A stretch of DNA of 64,000 bases, taken from assembly GCF_003977605.1 (NCBI RefSeq), contig NZ_RYYU01000001.1, positions 920,564 through 984,563 on the forward strand. The letters run 5' to 3'. Made by a program: the position numbers and the translations under genes. Positions 26,438-35,443 of the stretch are shown here, piece by piece (the stretch's first letter is position 1; every line of letters begins with the position of its first letter). The notes beneath the pieces are model-generated. The model was not told the origin of the DNA. It ran no database searches and saw only the letters and a program-made list of their open reading frames with translations. Source of the stretch: Prevotella koreensis. GTDB lineage: Bacteria > Bacteroidota > Bacteroidia > Bacteroidales > Bacteroidaceae.

Positions 26438-27199
26438 ATGAGAATTGATATAAACAATCTCATAAAGACATATAGTAAGAAAAACGTCGTCTCAATTGAC
26501 TCTTTTAGAGTTGACGACGGCGATTTTCTTGGTCTTGTGGGAAATAATGGAGCGGGAAAGACTACATTATTCAGAATGATTGTCGATCTCGTGAAAGCAG
26601 ATGAAGGAGAAGTCGCGCTGTCATACATAAATGGTGAAGGAAAGACGGTAACTCTCAATCCTGCACGAAGCGAAGATTGGAAAAACCATACCGGAGCATA
26701 TATTGACGAGGGATTTCTGATAGATTTTCTGACACCTGAAGAATATTTTCAATTCGTTGCAATGGTTGGCAATGTCTGTGAAGAAGCAATGAAGACTCGC
26801 CTTGAAAAGTTCAATGTTTTCATGGCCGGCGAAATATTGGGGGAAAAGAAACTCATAAGGAATCTATCGGCAGGCAATAAACATAAGGTTGGAATAATTG
26901 CAGCCTTGCTTGCTCAACCACAACTTCTGATACTTGATGAGCCTTTCAATTTCCTCGACCCTACAAGTCAAAACATACTTAAAGACCTACTAACGGAATA
27001 TAACCGTGACACAAATGCAACGATATTACTCTCAAGCCATAACCTTGCACATACGGTTGATGTATGCACACGCATAGCATTGCTTGAGCACGGAGTTATA
27101 ATCAATGACTTGGAAAACAAAGAAGGTGCTGCTGCCAAAGAACTGGAACAATATTTCACCAATGGTAGTAGTCAAAGCATAACTTCTGATCAGCAATAA
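26438..27199 (+). CDS. ABC transporter ATP-binding protein, no adjacent permease
   Basis: 253 residues from the ATG at 26438; the frame is open 24 codons further up but only over the secA end. Walker A is GNNGAGKTTLF (about 34-44), the ABC signature is reduced to NLSAGNKHKVGI and Walker B is LLILDEPFNFLD, followed by LSSHNLAH (switch His). The size and sequence suit the simple exporter group (CcmA/NatA-like). No membrane subunit is next to it; the nearest candidate is the DUF5687 protein at 33760-35253, a family usually encoded beside such an ATPase. It ends at the strong terminator at 27252-27285. Confidence 0.9.
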   Translation: MRIDINNLIKTYSKKNVVSIDSFRVDDGDFLGLVGNNGAGKTTLFRMIVDLVKADEGEVALSYINGEGKTVTLNPARSEDWKNHTGAYIDEGFLIDFLTPEEYFQFVAMVGNVCEEAMKTRLEKFNVFMAGEILGEKKLIRNLSAGNKHKVGIIAALLAQPQLLILDEPFNFLDPTSQNILKDLLTEYNRDTNATILLSSHNLAHTVDVCTRIALLEHGVIINDLENKEGAAAKELEQYFTNGSSQSITSDQQ

Positions 27200-27251
27200 A
27201 CATAACCATAAAACACATCTAATAAAATCCGGAAGTGTCAAAACATAAGTA

Positions 27252-27285
27252 AACCCCGAAAGTTACTCGTTTAACTTTCGGGGTT
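27252..27285. terminator. Rho-independent terminator between convergent genes
   Basis: A 13-bp perfect stem (27252-27264 with 27273-27285), an 8-nt loop and a following TTATTT. It serves the ABC ATPase and may work in both directions, as tilS ends 68 nt further on. The stem is identical to the hairpin at the IS3 end (13711-13744). Confidence 0.85.
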
Positions 27286-27352
27286 TTATTTGTTAAGCAA
27301 GAAACTTGAGTTACCTGCATTATGAAATACGGGCATATAATTGAAGGAGTTC

Positions 27353-28684
27353 TTAATGAACGTTTATTGATATGACAAGTGCATACGTTGTTTTATTAGT
27401 TATCTTAAATCTCTCATCCGTTCTCTCACCTACAAGCCAAATTATATTTCCAGAAGCATCCTCTAACACCATTTGTTTTTGTTTATCTATCAAAGAGAAA
27501 CGCTTGTCTGTCATATATTTACTTACAAGTTTAGAACCTTTCATGCCAAATGGGAAAAAGCGATCCCCTTTCTCAACATTCCTAAGCAATAACGGAAATT
27601 TCACGTTTGCAGAGTCAAGTGTTGCCGTAAAATTATCCTTTGAAATATTAAATTCGTTGTTAACTATAACTTTTTCTATTCTAATAGACTTAACATCATT
27701 GATTATATATTTTCCATGTTCTGGTATTTTAAGACTTATTCTGTTGTTTTCAATCTTTGTAACAATCATTTTTTCACGATCGAACACTAATTGATGAGTA
27801 TCGGAAAGAAATCTTGTACCCGTAGGAAAATCAAGGTTATAACCTATTGACTCTATCTGCTCGGGATTGAATCTGTAATTCTTTAATATATTAAATAATG
27901 TGTATTCGGGAGAAGCCTCTTTCTTCAGAGCACGTATATCAATATATAAAGAGCCATCGATTAAGTCGGACACTTTTGAAGAAGATGCTTCGATGGATTC
28001 TTTGAAAACCTTGTTTGCCTCATTCATCCTAATCGCTGTTCTAACAATGTTTTGCACCGCAGAAGGATTAATCTTTTCCATCATCGGTATTATATTGAGC
28101 CGAATACTATTCCTTACACAAAAATCATCGAGATTAGAAGAGTCTGTTACATAATCTTGTGACTCTTTCGTTAAGAAATCCTCGATTTCATCGCGTGAAA
28201 CACAGAGCAAAGGTCTGATAATACTGTCCCTTTTCGGCATTATTCCAGCCAATCCTTTTATTCCGGTGCCACGTATAAGATTCATAATAAGCGTTTCGGC
28301 ACAATCATTCTGATGGTGAGCAACACATACACCATCTGCCCCAATATCATGCCTTAGGTTCTCGAAAAAAGAATATCTCAGGTTGCGTGCCGCCATTTCT
28401 ATGCTTGTCTTGTGCAACAAAGCATAAGAATTTGTATCGAAATGGGCAAGATGTATTTTAATATTTCTTTTCTTACATAATTCGATACAAAATTGTTCAT
28501 CACGTAAAGACTCATCACCTCTTAGATTGAAATTACAATGAACCGACTCTATATTATACCCTAATTTATCCAGAACGAGAAGTAAGCATACGCTATCTGC
28601 ACCACCCGACAAGGCAATCAAATATTTTTTTTCCTTTACAAGCAGATTATTGGAAGCGATGAAATGGGCAATTTTTTTTAGCAT
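27353..28684 (-). CDS. tilS: tRNA(Ile)-lysidine synthetase
   Basis: 443 residues. The PP-loop ATP-binding motif is ALSGGADSVCLL (about 24-35), with HCNFNLRGDES and the HHQNDCAETLIMNLIRGTG motif near 130-148 typical of TilS. The C-terminal third is the TilS_C domain (about 365-440). It converts C34 of the AUA-reading tRNA-Ile to lysidine, an essential step. It is the last gene of a minus-strand operon after the exonuclease and rlmI-like genes (gap of 4 nt to the latter). Confidence 0.94.
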   Translation of the reverse strand: MLKKIAHFIASNNLLVKEKKYLIALSGGADSVCLLLVLDKLGYNIESVHCNFNLRGDESLRDEQFCIELCKKRNIKIHLAHFDTNSYALLHKTSIEMAARNLRYSFFENLRHDIGADGVCVAHHQNDCAETLIMNLIRGTGIKGLAGIMPKRDSIIRPLLCVSRDEIEDFLTKESQDYVTDSSNLDDFCVRNSIRLNIIPMMEKINPSAVQNIVRTAIRMNEANKVFKESIEASSSKVSDLIDGSLYIDIRALKKEASPEYTLFNILKNYRFNPEQIESIGYNLDFPTGTRFLSDTHQLVFDREKMIVTKIENNRISLKIPEHGKYIINDVKSIRIEKVIVNNEFNISKDNFTATLDSANVKFPLLLRNVEKGDRFFPFGMKGSKLVSKYMTDKRFSLIDKQKQMVLEDASGNIIWLVGERTDERFKITNKTTYALVISINVH

Positions 28685-28688
28685 GTCT

Positions 28689-29870
28689 TCATTCTACATA
28701 TAAAACAAGTCCTTTCAGATATTCTCCTTCCGGATGATAGATGTTTATCGGGTGATCGGCAGGTTGATGTAATTGATGAAGAATCCTTACTTCCCTTCCG
28801 GCCAATGCTGCAGCAGTAAACACCGCGTTACGGAAATTATCCTTTGTAACCACTTGACTACAACTGAACGTAAACAATATTCCTCCCGGTCGTATGCGTT
28901 GCATAGCCTTTAAATTAAGTCTTGTATATCCTTTCAACGCATTATGCAGAGCATTGCGATGTTTCGCAAAAGCAGGAGGATCGAGAATTATAAGGTCATA
29001 GACATCATCTGCCTTATCAAGAAACTTAAATGCATCTTCACAATAAGCAGCATGGCGTTTGTCTTCCGGAAAATTCAGTTCGACATTAGCATTGGTCAAT
29101 TCAATAGCCTTGGCACTGCTATCCACGGAATGAACCACCCTTGCACCGCCACGCATTGCATAGACAGAAAAACCTCCGGTATAACAAAACATATTCAATA
29201 TTGTCTTACCTTTGGAATAACGTTCAAGCAAAGAGCGGTTTTCTCTTTGGTCAATGAAAAATCCTGTCTTTTGTCCCTTTAGCCAATCAACATTAAATTT
29301 CAATCCATTCTCTACAGCAGTATTATTCTCGCTTCTTCCATAAATAAAACCATTTTCCTGGCCGAGTTCAGCCTTGAATGGCAATGTTGTCTCGCTTTTA
29401 TAAAATACGTTCTTTATCCGTTCTCCCATAACGTTCATTAGAACTTTTGCAATAATATTCCTACAAACATGCATACCAACGCTATGAGCCTGCATAACAG
29501 CCGTTTCACCATAACAATCTATCACTAATCCGGGAAGATTATCCCCCTCTCCATGAACAAGGCGATAGGTATTGTTGGCCGGATTATCAGCCACACCGAT
29601 ACTTTTCCTCATTGCGAAAGCCATTACAAGTCGTTCTGTGAAGAAATTCTCATCAATTTCAATTTCTTCAAAAGACAACACTCTAACAGCAATAGAGCCT
29701 ATCTGATAATGCCCAATAGCGATAAAATCGCCATTTTCTTTAATTACGCGCACCGTATCACCTTCATCAATCCCATCCTCACAATGCTTTATTGCACCAG
29801 AGAATATCCAAGGATGAAACCTCTTCAGACTTTCGTCTTTTCCTTTCTTTATCGTTATTGTCTTATACAT
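28689..29870 (-). CDS. rlmI: Class I rRNA m5C methyltransferase, RlmI-type
   Basis: 393 residues. Residues 1-75 form a PUA domain (RFHPWIFSGAI; DEGDTVRVI). The methyltransferase domain has LNMFCYTGGFSVYA near 222, VDSSAKAIELTNAN for SAM binding and DLIILDPPAFAK near 295. TFSCSQVV near 345 carries the catalytic Cys region. E. coli RlmI makes m5C1962 in 23S rRNA. It lies 24 nt downstream of the exonuclease gene and 4 nt before tilS, a three-gene RNA-modification operon. Confidence 0.9.
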   Translation of the reverse strand: MYKTITIKKGKDESLKRFHPWIFSGAIKHCEDGIDEGDTVRVIKENGDFIAIGHYQIGSIAVRVLSFEEIEIDENFFTERLVMAFAMRKSIGVADNPANNTYRLVHGEGDNLPGLVIDCYGETAVMQAHSVGMHVCRNIIAKVLMNVMGERIKNVFYKSETTLPFKAELGQENGFIYGRSENNTAVENGLKFNVDWLKGQKTGFFIDQRENRSLLERYSKGKTILNMFCYTGGFSVYAMRGGARVVHSVDSSAKAIELTNANVELNFPEDKRHAAYCEDAFKFLDKADDVYDLIILDPPAFAKHRNALHNALKGYTRLNLKAMQRIRPGGILFTFSCSQVVTKDNFRNAVFTAAALAGREVRILHQLHQPADHPINIYHPEGEYLKGLVLYVE

Positions 29871-29894
29871 TTTCTCTATTTGTATTATCTCTTC

Positions 29895-30515
29895 TTATTC
29901 AGTGACTTTCATCAAAGTATAATCTCCTGTGGTTTTCAGTCTTACGAGTTCCTCATAAAGCATTATGCAAGCCCATGCATCAGTAGCAGCATATCGTTTC
30001 TGTTTTTCCTGAAGAATATCATTTTCCCAATTTGAAAGTTGTTGACTTTTGCTTATTCTCTGTCCAATAAGGTTGGCATATAGTTTCTGAAGACTCATGT
30101 CCTCAATTCCAATCTCGTTGACATGCTTCTGCAAATCTATGAAATATCCCGGTTTAAATAGTCTTCTACCTTGTAAAGAATGAATATCGTCATTAAGAGA
30201 AAGACCAATTTTAGGCACGTTCTTGTCTTCGAGCAGTCTTATGAGTGCGGGAGTAAGGTCGGTATGGTTTAATCGGAATAAGAAACAAGTGTCAAAAGTA
30301 GATACTTGCAGCAATGCCACTTTATGCGTGATTCCACGCTTGAATGACGGTCTTGTCTCTGTATCAATGCCAAGTATAGGCATTGATAATAGGTAATCAA
30401 CTGCTTTATCTGTCTCTCCGGCAGTCAATATCGTAATTATTCTTCCTTCAAATAAAACTCTCGGAAGTGATGAGATTAATTTTTTATCAAACTTGTTATA
30501 TATTGTTTTCTTCAT
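29895..30515 (-). CDS. DEDDy 3'-5' exonuclease (RNase D-like domain)
   Basis: 206 residues, a single exonuclease domain without the HRDC region of true RNase D. The four acidic residues are present: Asp and Glu in LGIDTETRP (about 48-56), Asp in LSLNDDIHSL and the Tyr/Asp pair in YAATDAWACI near 175, making it the DEDDy type. It likely trims RNA or DNA 3' ends; the substrate is unknown. First gene of the operon with the rlmI-like gene and tilS; its TAATTTTG promoter element lies 20 nt upstream. Confidence 0.88.
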   Translation of the reverse strand: MKKTIYNKFDKKLISSLPRVLFEGRIITILTAGETDKAVDYLLSMPILGIDTETRPSFKRGITHKVALLQVSTFDTCFLFRLNHTDLTPALIRLLEDKNVPKIGLSLNDDIHSLQGRRLFKPGYFIDLQKHVNEIGIEDMSLQKLYANLIGQRISKSQQLSNWENDILQEKQKRYAATDAWACIMLYEELVRLKTTGDYTLMKVTE

Positions 30516-30535
30516 CTTTTCGACTTTACAAAGTG

Positions 30536-30543
30536 CAAAATTA
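30536..30543 (-). promoter_or_regulatory. Promoter -7 element for the exonuclease operon
   Basis: TAATTTTG on the minus strand, 20 nt before the start codon at 30515. Confidence 0.55.
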
Positions 30544-30586
30544 GCAAAAAAAAGCGATTATATACGCTTTTCTTATATTTTTCAAT

Positions 30587-30594
30587 TAATTTTG
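30587..30594 (+). promoter_or_regulatory. Promoter -7 element for ftsK
   Basis: TAATTTTG, ending 39 nt before the ATG at 30634; divergent from the exonuclease promoter 44 bp away. It rules out longer ftsK starts upstream. Confidence 0.55.
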
Positions 30595-30633
30595 CACCAA
30601 ATAATAAGAAGTTTCGAGACAAGACATATCATA

Positions 30634-33081
30634 ATGGTTAAGAAAAAGAAAGAACAAAAGCCAAAGACCCTGATGGAAACTGTTGGTTTAAAAAACATAT
30701 TCAGGAATTATATTTTCAATTTTCTGTTCGGCCTTGTTTTTGTTTTGGTGGCAGTGTTTATGATTATTGCCTTCATTTCATATTTCAGCACAGGCGATGC
30801 CGACCAAAGTCTTGTTTCGGAAATGAGACATGGAGATTGGCTTAACAGCAATAAGGAGTTCCAAAACATTTGTGGCTCTATTGGTGCAATAATATCTGAC
30901 TTCTTCATTGCAAAATGTTTCGGATTTGCCGCTTTCTCCATTCCTATATTCATCTGTCTTACAGGTCTTAGCATGATGAAGGTTTATAAGGTAAATCTTC
31001 TGAAATGGTTCTTGTGTCTATCCATAATAACTGTATGGTGTTCCGTCGCATTTGCAGAGTTTCTTTCTATTGCATTTGAAAACGGCATATTCAACCCGGG
31101 TGGTGGTCATGGTCTATACATAAGTCAGTGGGTTGAGAATGTTATCGGCATACCCGGTCTTTATGTCGTTCTACTGTTTGTTGCCATTGCTTTCCTTACT
31201 TATCTAAGTACAGAAACAATCGAAGTACTGAGAAAGGTTCTCAATCCGGCCAATTATCTTTCGGACAAAGTGAAATTCACTATCACAAACCTAAAGAAAA
31301 AGACTGACGACATTATCAAAGAAGACGACGAACAAGATGAAAACAATATAAACGTATATGACGATCCTGCTCCTCAAACTGTGGATTTCACAGACGATGG
31401 AATAGAAGTACATACCCCGGTCAATACTGATATAAAAGGAGGCACCAATAAGCATGATTCTAACAACACCGGTAATGCAAACGAACCGGAAATAGAAATA
31501 ACTGTCGGAGATGCTGAGGAAAAGGCTGCCAGCAAGACTGTTGTTGGCAAAATTGACTTGACAACTCCGATAAATCCGAAAGAACCTTGGACAAAATATA
31601 AATATCCTACACTCGACCTGCTCAAGAAATATGACGACGGAGGAAAAGTATATGTTGACGAAAAAGAACAACTTGCAAACAAGAAACGCATTGTTGATGT
31701 TTTGGCAACATTCGGTGTTCAGATAAAGTCAATCAAGGCAACAGTAGGTCCTACCATAACACTATATGAAATAACACCGGCAGAGGGCGTAAGAATTTCG
31801 CGAATAAGAGGACTTGAAGATGACATCGCATTGAGTTTGTCGGCACTTGGCATTCGTATAATCGCTCCGATACCCGGTAAGGGAGCAATAGGTATTGAGG
31901 TGCCTAATGCAAAGCCGAATATTGTTTCAATGGAGAGTATCCTCAATTCACGCAAATTTCAAGAGACAAAGATGGAACTGCCAATCGCTCTCGGCAAAAC
32001 CATTACCAACGAGGTCTATATGGTTGACTTGGCAAAGATTCCTCATCTGCTTGTTGCCGGAGCAACCGGTCAAGGAAAGTCAGTGGGACTTAATGCAATA
32101 ATCACCTCCCTACTTTATAAAAAACATCCGAACGAACTAAAATTTGTACTCATTGACCCGAAGAAAGTGGAATTCAGCATCTACAATCCGATAGTAAACC
32201 ACTTCCTTGCAAAGGTTCCGGATGACAATGAAGAACCAATCATTACCGATGTGACTAAGGTCATACGAACACTGAACAGTCTTTGTGCCCTCATGGATAA
32301 TCGCTACAATATGCTAAGAATGGCTACTGTGAGAAACATCAAAGAGTATAATGCAAAGTTCGTAAATCACCAACTCGACCTTACCAAAGGCCATGAGTAT
32401 ATGCCGTATATCGTTGTCATAATAGACGAATTCGGCGATCTTATCATGACTGCGGGCAAAGAGATTGAAATGCCTATTGCTCGTATAGCTCAGTTGGCAC
32501 GTGCCGTTGGAATTCACATGGTAATAGCAACACAGCGTCCGACAACAAGCATTATTACCGGTAACATCAAGGCAAACTTCCCAGGACGAATGGCATTCAA
32601 AGTCAGTGCAATGATTGATTCAAGAACCATTCTTGACCAAAAGGGAGCAGAACAACTAATCGGCAGAGGAGACATGCTCATATTGAATGGCAGTACACCG
32701 GTGCGCGTACAATGTGCGTTTGTTGACACTCCGGAGGTGGAAAACATAAATACATTCATACAAAACCAGCAAGGTCCGGTGGTACCAATGGAACTCCCGG
32801 AGCCAGTATCTGATGAGATAGGAATTGGTTCCGGCACTATAAGCACTGACGATCTTGATCCACTATTCATAGAGGTTGCCCGATTCATTACAATTAACCA
32901 GCAAGGTTCTACAAGTATGATACAGCGACACTTCTCAATAGGTTATAATCGTGCCGGTCGTCTTATGGATCAAATGGAAAAACTCGGAATTGTGGGTACG
33001 GCACAAGGAAGTAAACCACGAGAAGTATTGATAAGCGATGAGAACTCGCTAAACACTCTTCTTACGGGTATTCACCGTTAA
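30634..33081 (+). CDS. ftsK: FtsK/SpoIIIE DNA translocase
   Basis: 815 residues from the ATG at 30634, just after the promoter element at 30587-30594. Four membrane helices lie in about residues 25-205. A variable acidic linker follows (about 230-300), then the alpha-beta motor with Walker A VAGATGQGKSVGLN (about 473-486) and Walker B VVIIDEFGDLI. The C-terminal winged-helix gamma domain (GSTSMIQRHFSIGYNRAGRLMDQMEKLGIVG) reads KOPS-type polarity sites. FtsK clears chromosome ends from the division septum and triggers XerCD recombination at dif. The LolA-like gene follows, a pairing common in Bacteroidales. Confidence 0.95.
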   Translation: MVKKKKEQKPKTLMETVGLKNIFRNYIFNFLFGLVFVLVAVFMIIAFISYFSTGDADQSLVSEMRHGDWLNSNKEFQNICGSIGAIISDFFIAKCFGFAAFSIPIFICLTGLSMMKVYKVNLLKWFLCLSIITVWCSVAFAEFLSIAFENGIFNPGGGHGLYISQWVENVIGIPGLYVVLLFVAIAFLTYLSTETIEVLRKVLNPANYLSDKVKFTITNLKKKTDDIIKEDDEQDENNINVYDDPAPQTVDFTDDGIEVHTPVNTDIKGGTNKHDSNNTGNANEPEIEITVGDAEEKAASKTVVGKIDLTTPINPKEPWTKYKYPTLDLLKKYDDGGKVYVDEKEQLANKKRIVDVLATFGVQIKSIKATVGPTITLYEITPAEGVRISRIRGLEDDIALSLSALGIRIIAPIPGKGAIGIEVPNAKPNIVSMESILNSRKFQETKMELPIALGKTITNEVYMVDLAKIPHLLVAGATGQGKSVGLNAIITSLLYKKHPNELKFVLIDPKKVEFSIYNPIVNHFLAKVPDDNEEPIITDVTKVIRTLNSLCALMDNRYNMLRMATVRNIKEYNAKFVNHQLDLTKGHEYMPYIVVIIDEFGDLIMTAGKEIEMPIARIAQLARAVGIHMVIATQRPTTSIITGNIKANFPGRMAFKVSAMIDSRTILDQKGAEQLIGRGDMLILNGSTPVRVQCAFVDTPEVENINTFIQNQQGPVVPMELPEPVSDEIGIGSGTISTDDLDPLFIEVARFITINQQGSTSMIQRHFSIGYNRAGRLMDQMEKLGIVGTAQGSKPREVLISDENSLNTLLTGIHR

Positions 33082-33133
33082 TCCTATTGCATCTGGTCAT
33101 TATCTAATAGTAAACTTAAAAAAAGAAAAGATT

Positions 33134-33742
33134 ATGAAAAAGAGTCTTCTTATAATTGCATTATTGGCTATTGCCATCACAATTTCTTTCGCGCAGAACG
33201 CAACTCAGGCACGTAAAGTTCTTGATAAAACAGCCGGCATAATAGGTAGAAAAGGAGGAGCAACGGCAAATTTCACTATAAGTGGCAAATATGGTAATGC
33301 AAATGGTACCATTGCCATAAAAGGCAATAAATTCCGTGCAAATACTTCCGATGCTATCGTATGGTTTGACGGGAAAACAGAATGGACATACATAAAGAAA
33401 AACGAGGAGGTAAATGTCAGCAATCCCACAGAGGCGCAACAGCAATCTATGAATCCATATAAGTTCATTACAATCTACAAGAATGGATTCAATCTAAGTA
33501 TGACAACATCGGCTTCAGAATACAAGGTACATCTTGTTTCACAAAACCAAGGACGCACAATAAAAGAAATGTATATCACTATAGATAAACGTACGAATCT
33601 CCCCAAACAGGTAAAGATGCGACAAGCCAACGGCTGGACAACAATAAACATAAGTAATTTCAAGGCAGAAAATCAGACTGACGCTTCTTTCAGATTCAAC
33701 GCAAAGGATTTTCCAAAAGCAGAAGTAATTGATTTAAGATAA
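33134..33742 (+). CDS. LolA-like outer-membrane lipoprotein carrier
   Basis: 202 residues with a signal peptide (1-20, ending SFAQ). The LolA-like fold is suggested by the length, by ARKVLDKTAGII at the start of the mature part and by alternating strands GTIAIKGNKFRANTSDAIVWFDGKTEWTY, the family's 'WFDG..W.Y' stretch. LolA ferries lipoproteins across the periplasm. It sits 52 nt after ftsK, the usual neighbour in this phylum. The DUF5687 gene follows 17 nt later. Confidence 0.85.
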   Translation: MKKSLLIIALLAIAITISFAQNATQARKVLDKTAGIIGRKGGATANFTISGKYGNANGTIAIKGNKFRANTSDAIVWFDGKTEWTYIKKNEEVNVSNPTEAQQQSMNPYKFITIYKNGFNLSMTTSASEYKVHLVSQNQGRTIKEMYITIDKRTNLPKQVKMRQANGWTTINISNFKAENQTDASFRFNAKDFPKAEVIDLR

Positions 33743-33759
33743 AATAAAAAGAAACAAAA

Positions 33760-35253
33760 ATGAACCGTTTACAGATTTACCGCTTACTATATCAACATAA
33801 AAAGTTAAGAAGCAGGCGTAGCCCGATATTCGAACAAAATATGGTGGCAAAGGTATTTGTCGGAATTGGTTCTGCTTTCACGGTACTCTATCTTGTTTTA
33901 TTCGCAATAATTCTTTCGATGGTAGCGAACGAAAGTTCGTGGATTGAGGGATATGAACTGATGTTCGCAACACTCCCTTTTATTCTTGCCGCAGACTTCT
34001 TGTTTCGTTTCATGGCGCAACAGACTCCCACACAGTTAATACACCCCTACTTGCTTCTTCCGATGCCTAAAGATACATGTGTAGAATCTTTTATCATCTT
34101 TTCGGTTCTGAGTTGGGGAAATCTTATGTGGCTCGCTCTATTTTTGCCATTCTCAATAATGAGCGTACTGTTTCAAGTAGGCTTACTACAGACATTATCG
34201 TTCCTGATAGCATTGCAGTTGTTCATTCTCATGAACAGTCTTTGGTATATTCTTTGCCGAACACTGATAAACAGCAGTTTGTTATGGTGGGTTGTTCCGG
34301 CTTCTGTTTATGCGTTGATATTTCTACCCTGGATATTGAATGACTTTGGTTATTTCTGTGAGTTCTATGCTCATGGCGGCGACTTTTTTACATACGCCAA
34401 CCCTTTGGCATATCTATGCTTGTTCAGTGTACTGATATTTTTATTCATTGTCAATATAAAAGTACAGGGGTACTATATATATAAGGAGGTTACAGGACAA
34501 GGAGCAAAACAACTAAAAAGCGTTTCCAGATTCAATTTCTTGAACCGATTCGGTGAGACCGGGGAATACTTGAAACTTGAAGTAAAGAGTATTATGAGAA
34601 ATAAGAATGTGAGAAATTCTTTCATAATGGGTATGGCTATCACATGTATGCTAAGCCTTATCATGTCATATACAGACCTTTACAGTGACTCTTTCTCCAC
34701 AAAGTTCTGGATTGTATATGTGTTTGTACTTTACGGTGCAATAACACTTATAAAGGTTATGAGTTACGAGGGAAATTACATAGATGGACTTATGGTGCAC
34801 AAGGAGAACATTCTGGTGCTTCTACGTGCAAAATATTATTTCTATTTATCATTACTTACCCTTCCTATGTTACTTATGCTGCCTACTGTTTTTACAGGTA
34901 AATACACATTGTTGCAACTGACAGCAATTGCCTTCTTCACTGCCGGGCCTGAGTTTTGCATACTAATGCAAATGGCAGTATACAACCGTCAGCCTACCCC
35001 ACTTAACACAAAGATGATAAGCAAGGGCAGTATGGAAACAAATTGGCTTCAAGTTGTTTTTGAATTTGTAGTGATGTTTGTTCCTGTTATAATCATCAGT
35101 CTGCTTTCAATATTTTTCAGCGATACCGTTACTTATATAATACTTCTTTCAACAGGACTGTTATTTGTTGTATTCCATGAATTGTGGCTACGTAACATAT
35201 ATAAACGTTTCATGGCGAGACGTTATATGAATATGGAATCTTTCAGAGCATAG
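33760..35253 (+). CDS. DUF5687 multi-pass membrane protein, probable ABC permease
   Basis: 497 residues with about twelve hydrophobic helices spread over the whole length (for example 35-52, 66-84, 105-125, 145-165). The opening LLYQHKKLRSRRSPIFEQNM is typical of DUF5687, a Bacteroidota family normally encoded beside an ABC ATPase and probably an exporter permease. No ATPase is adjacent here; the orphan ATPase at 26438-27199 is the best candidate partner (inference). It lies 17 nt after the LolA-like gene, so it is probably cotranscribed with ftsK. Confidence 0.75.
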   Translation: MNRLQIYRLLYQHKKLRSRRSPIFEQNMVAKVFVGIGSAFTVLYLVLFAIILSMVANESSWIEGYELMFATLPFILAADFLFRFMAQQTPTQLIHPYLLLPMPKDTCVESFIIFSVLSWGNLMWLALFLPFSIMSVLFQVGLLQTLSFLIALQLFILMNSLWYILCRTLINSSLLWWVVPASVYALIFLPWILNDFGYFCEFYAHGGDFFTYANPLAYLCLFSVLIFLFIVNIKVQGYYIYKEVTGQGAKQLKSVSRFNFLNRFGETGEYLKLEVKSIMRNKNVRNSFIMGMAITCMLSLIMSYTDLYSDSFSTKFWIVYVFVLYGAITLIKVMSYEGNYIDGLMVHKENILVLLRAKYYFYLSLLTLPMLLMLPTVFTGKYTLLQLTAIAFFTAGPEFCILMQMAVYNRQPTPLNTKMISKGSMETNWLQVVFEFVVMFVPVIIISLLSIFFSDTVTYIILLSTGLLFVVFHELWLRNIYKRFMARRYMNMESFRA

Positions 35254-35346
35254 ACTTATACTTTCCACTGAGCAGAATACATAAGGCAAGGAAAGAATCT
35301 CTTTTAAGAAACATACGGCAGTATTATATAAATACTTGCAATAACC

Positions 35347-35427
35347 AAATTAGGCGAAATTGGAAAACAAATTGGGCGAATTTACTTTTCAATTTCGCCC
35401 AATTTGAAAAGCAATTTCGCCCAAATT
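35347..35427. repeat. 22-bp-period array, copy B
   Basis: Cores at 35353-35361 (GGCGAAATT), 35375-35383 (GGCGAATTT), 35391-35399 and 35413-35421 (AATTTCGCC). Each same-facing pair is exactly 22 bp apart and the two pairs face each other. It lies in the convergent gap between the DUF5687 and fcl genes, where the hairpin could also stop transcription from both sides. The rest of the 190-nt gap holds nothing else. Confidence 0.85.
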
Positions 35428-35443
35428 ACACAATGATTGTTTG

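Noticed and set aside
27252..27285. Remnant IS3 end rather than a terminator
   Set aside because: Only the hairpin is shared; no GACA or other IS sequence flanks it, and a T run follows, so a terminator is the simpler reading.
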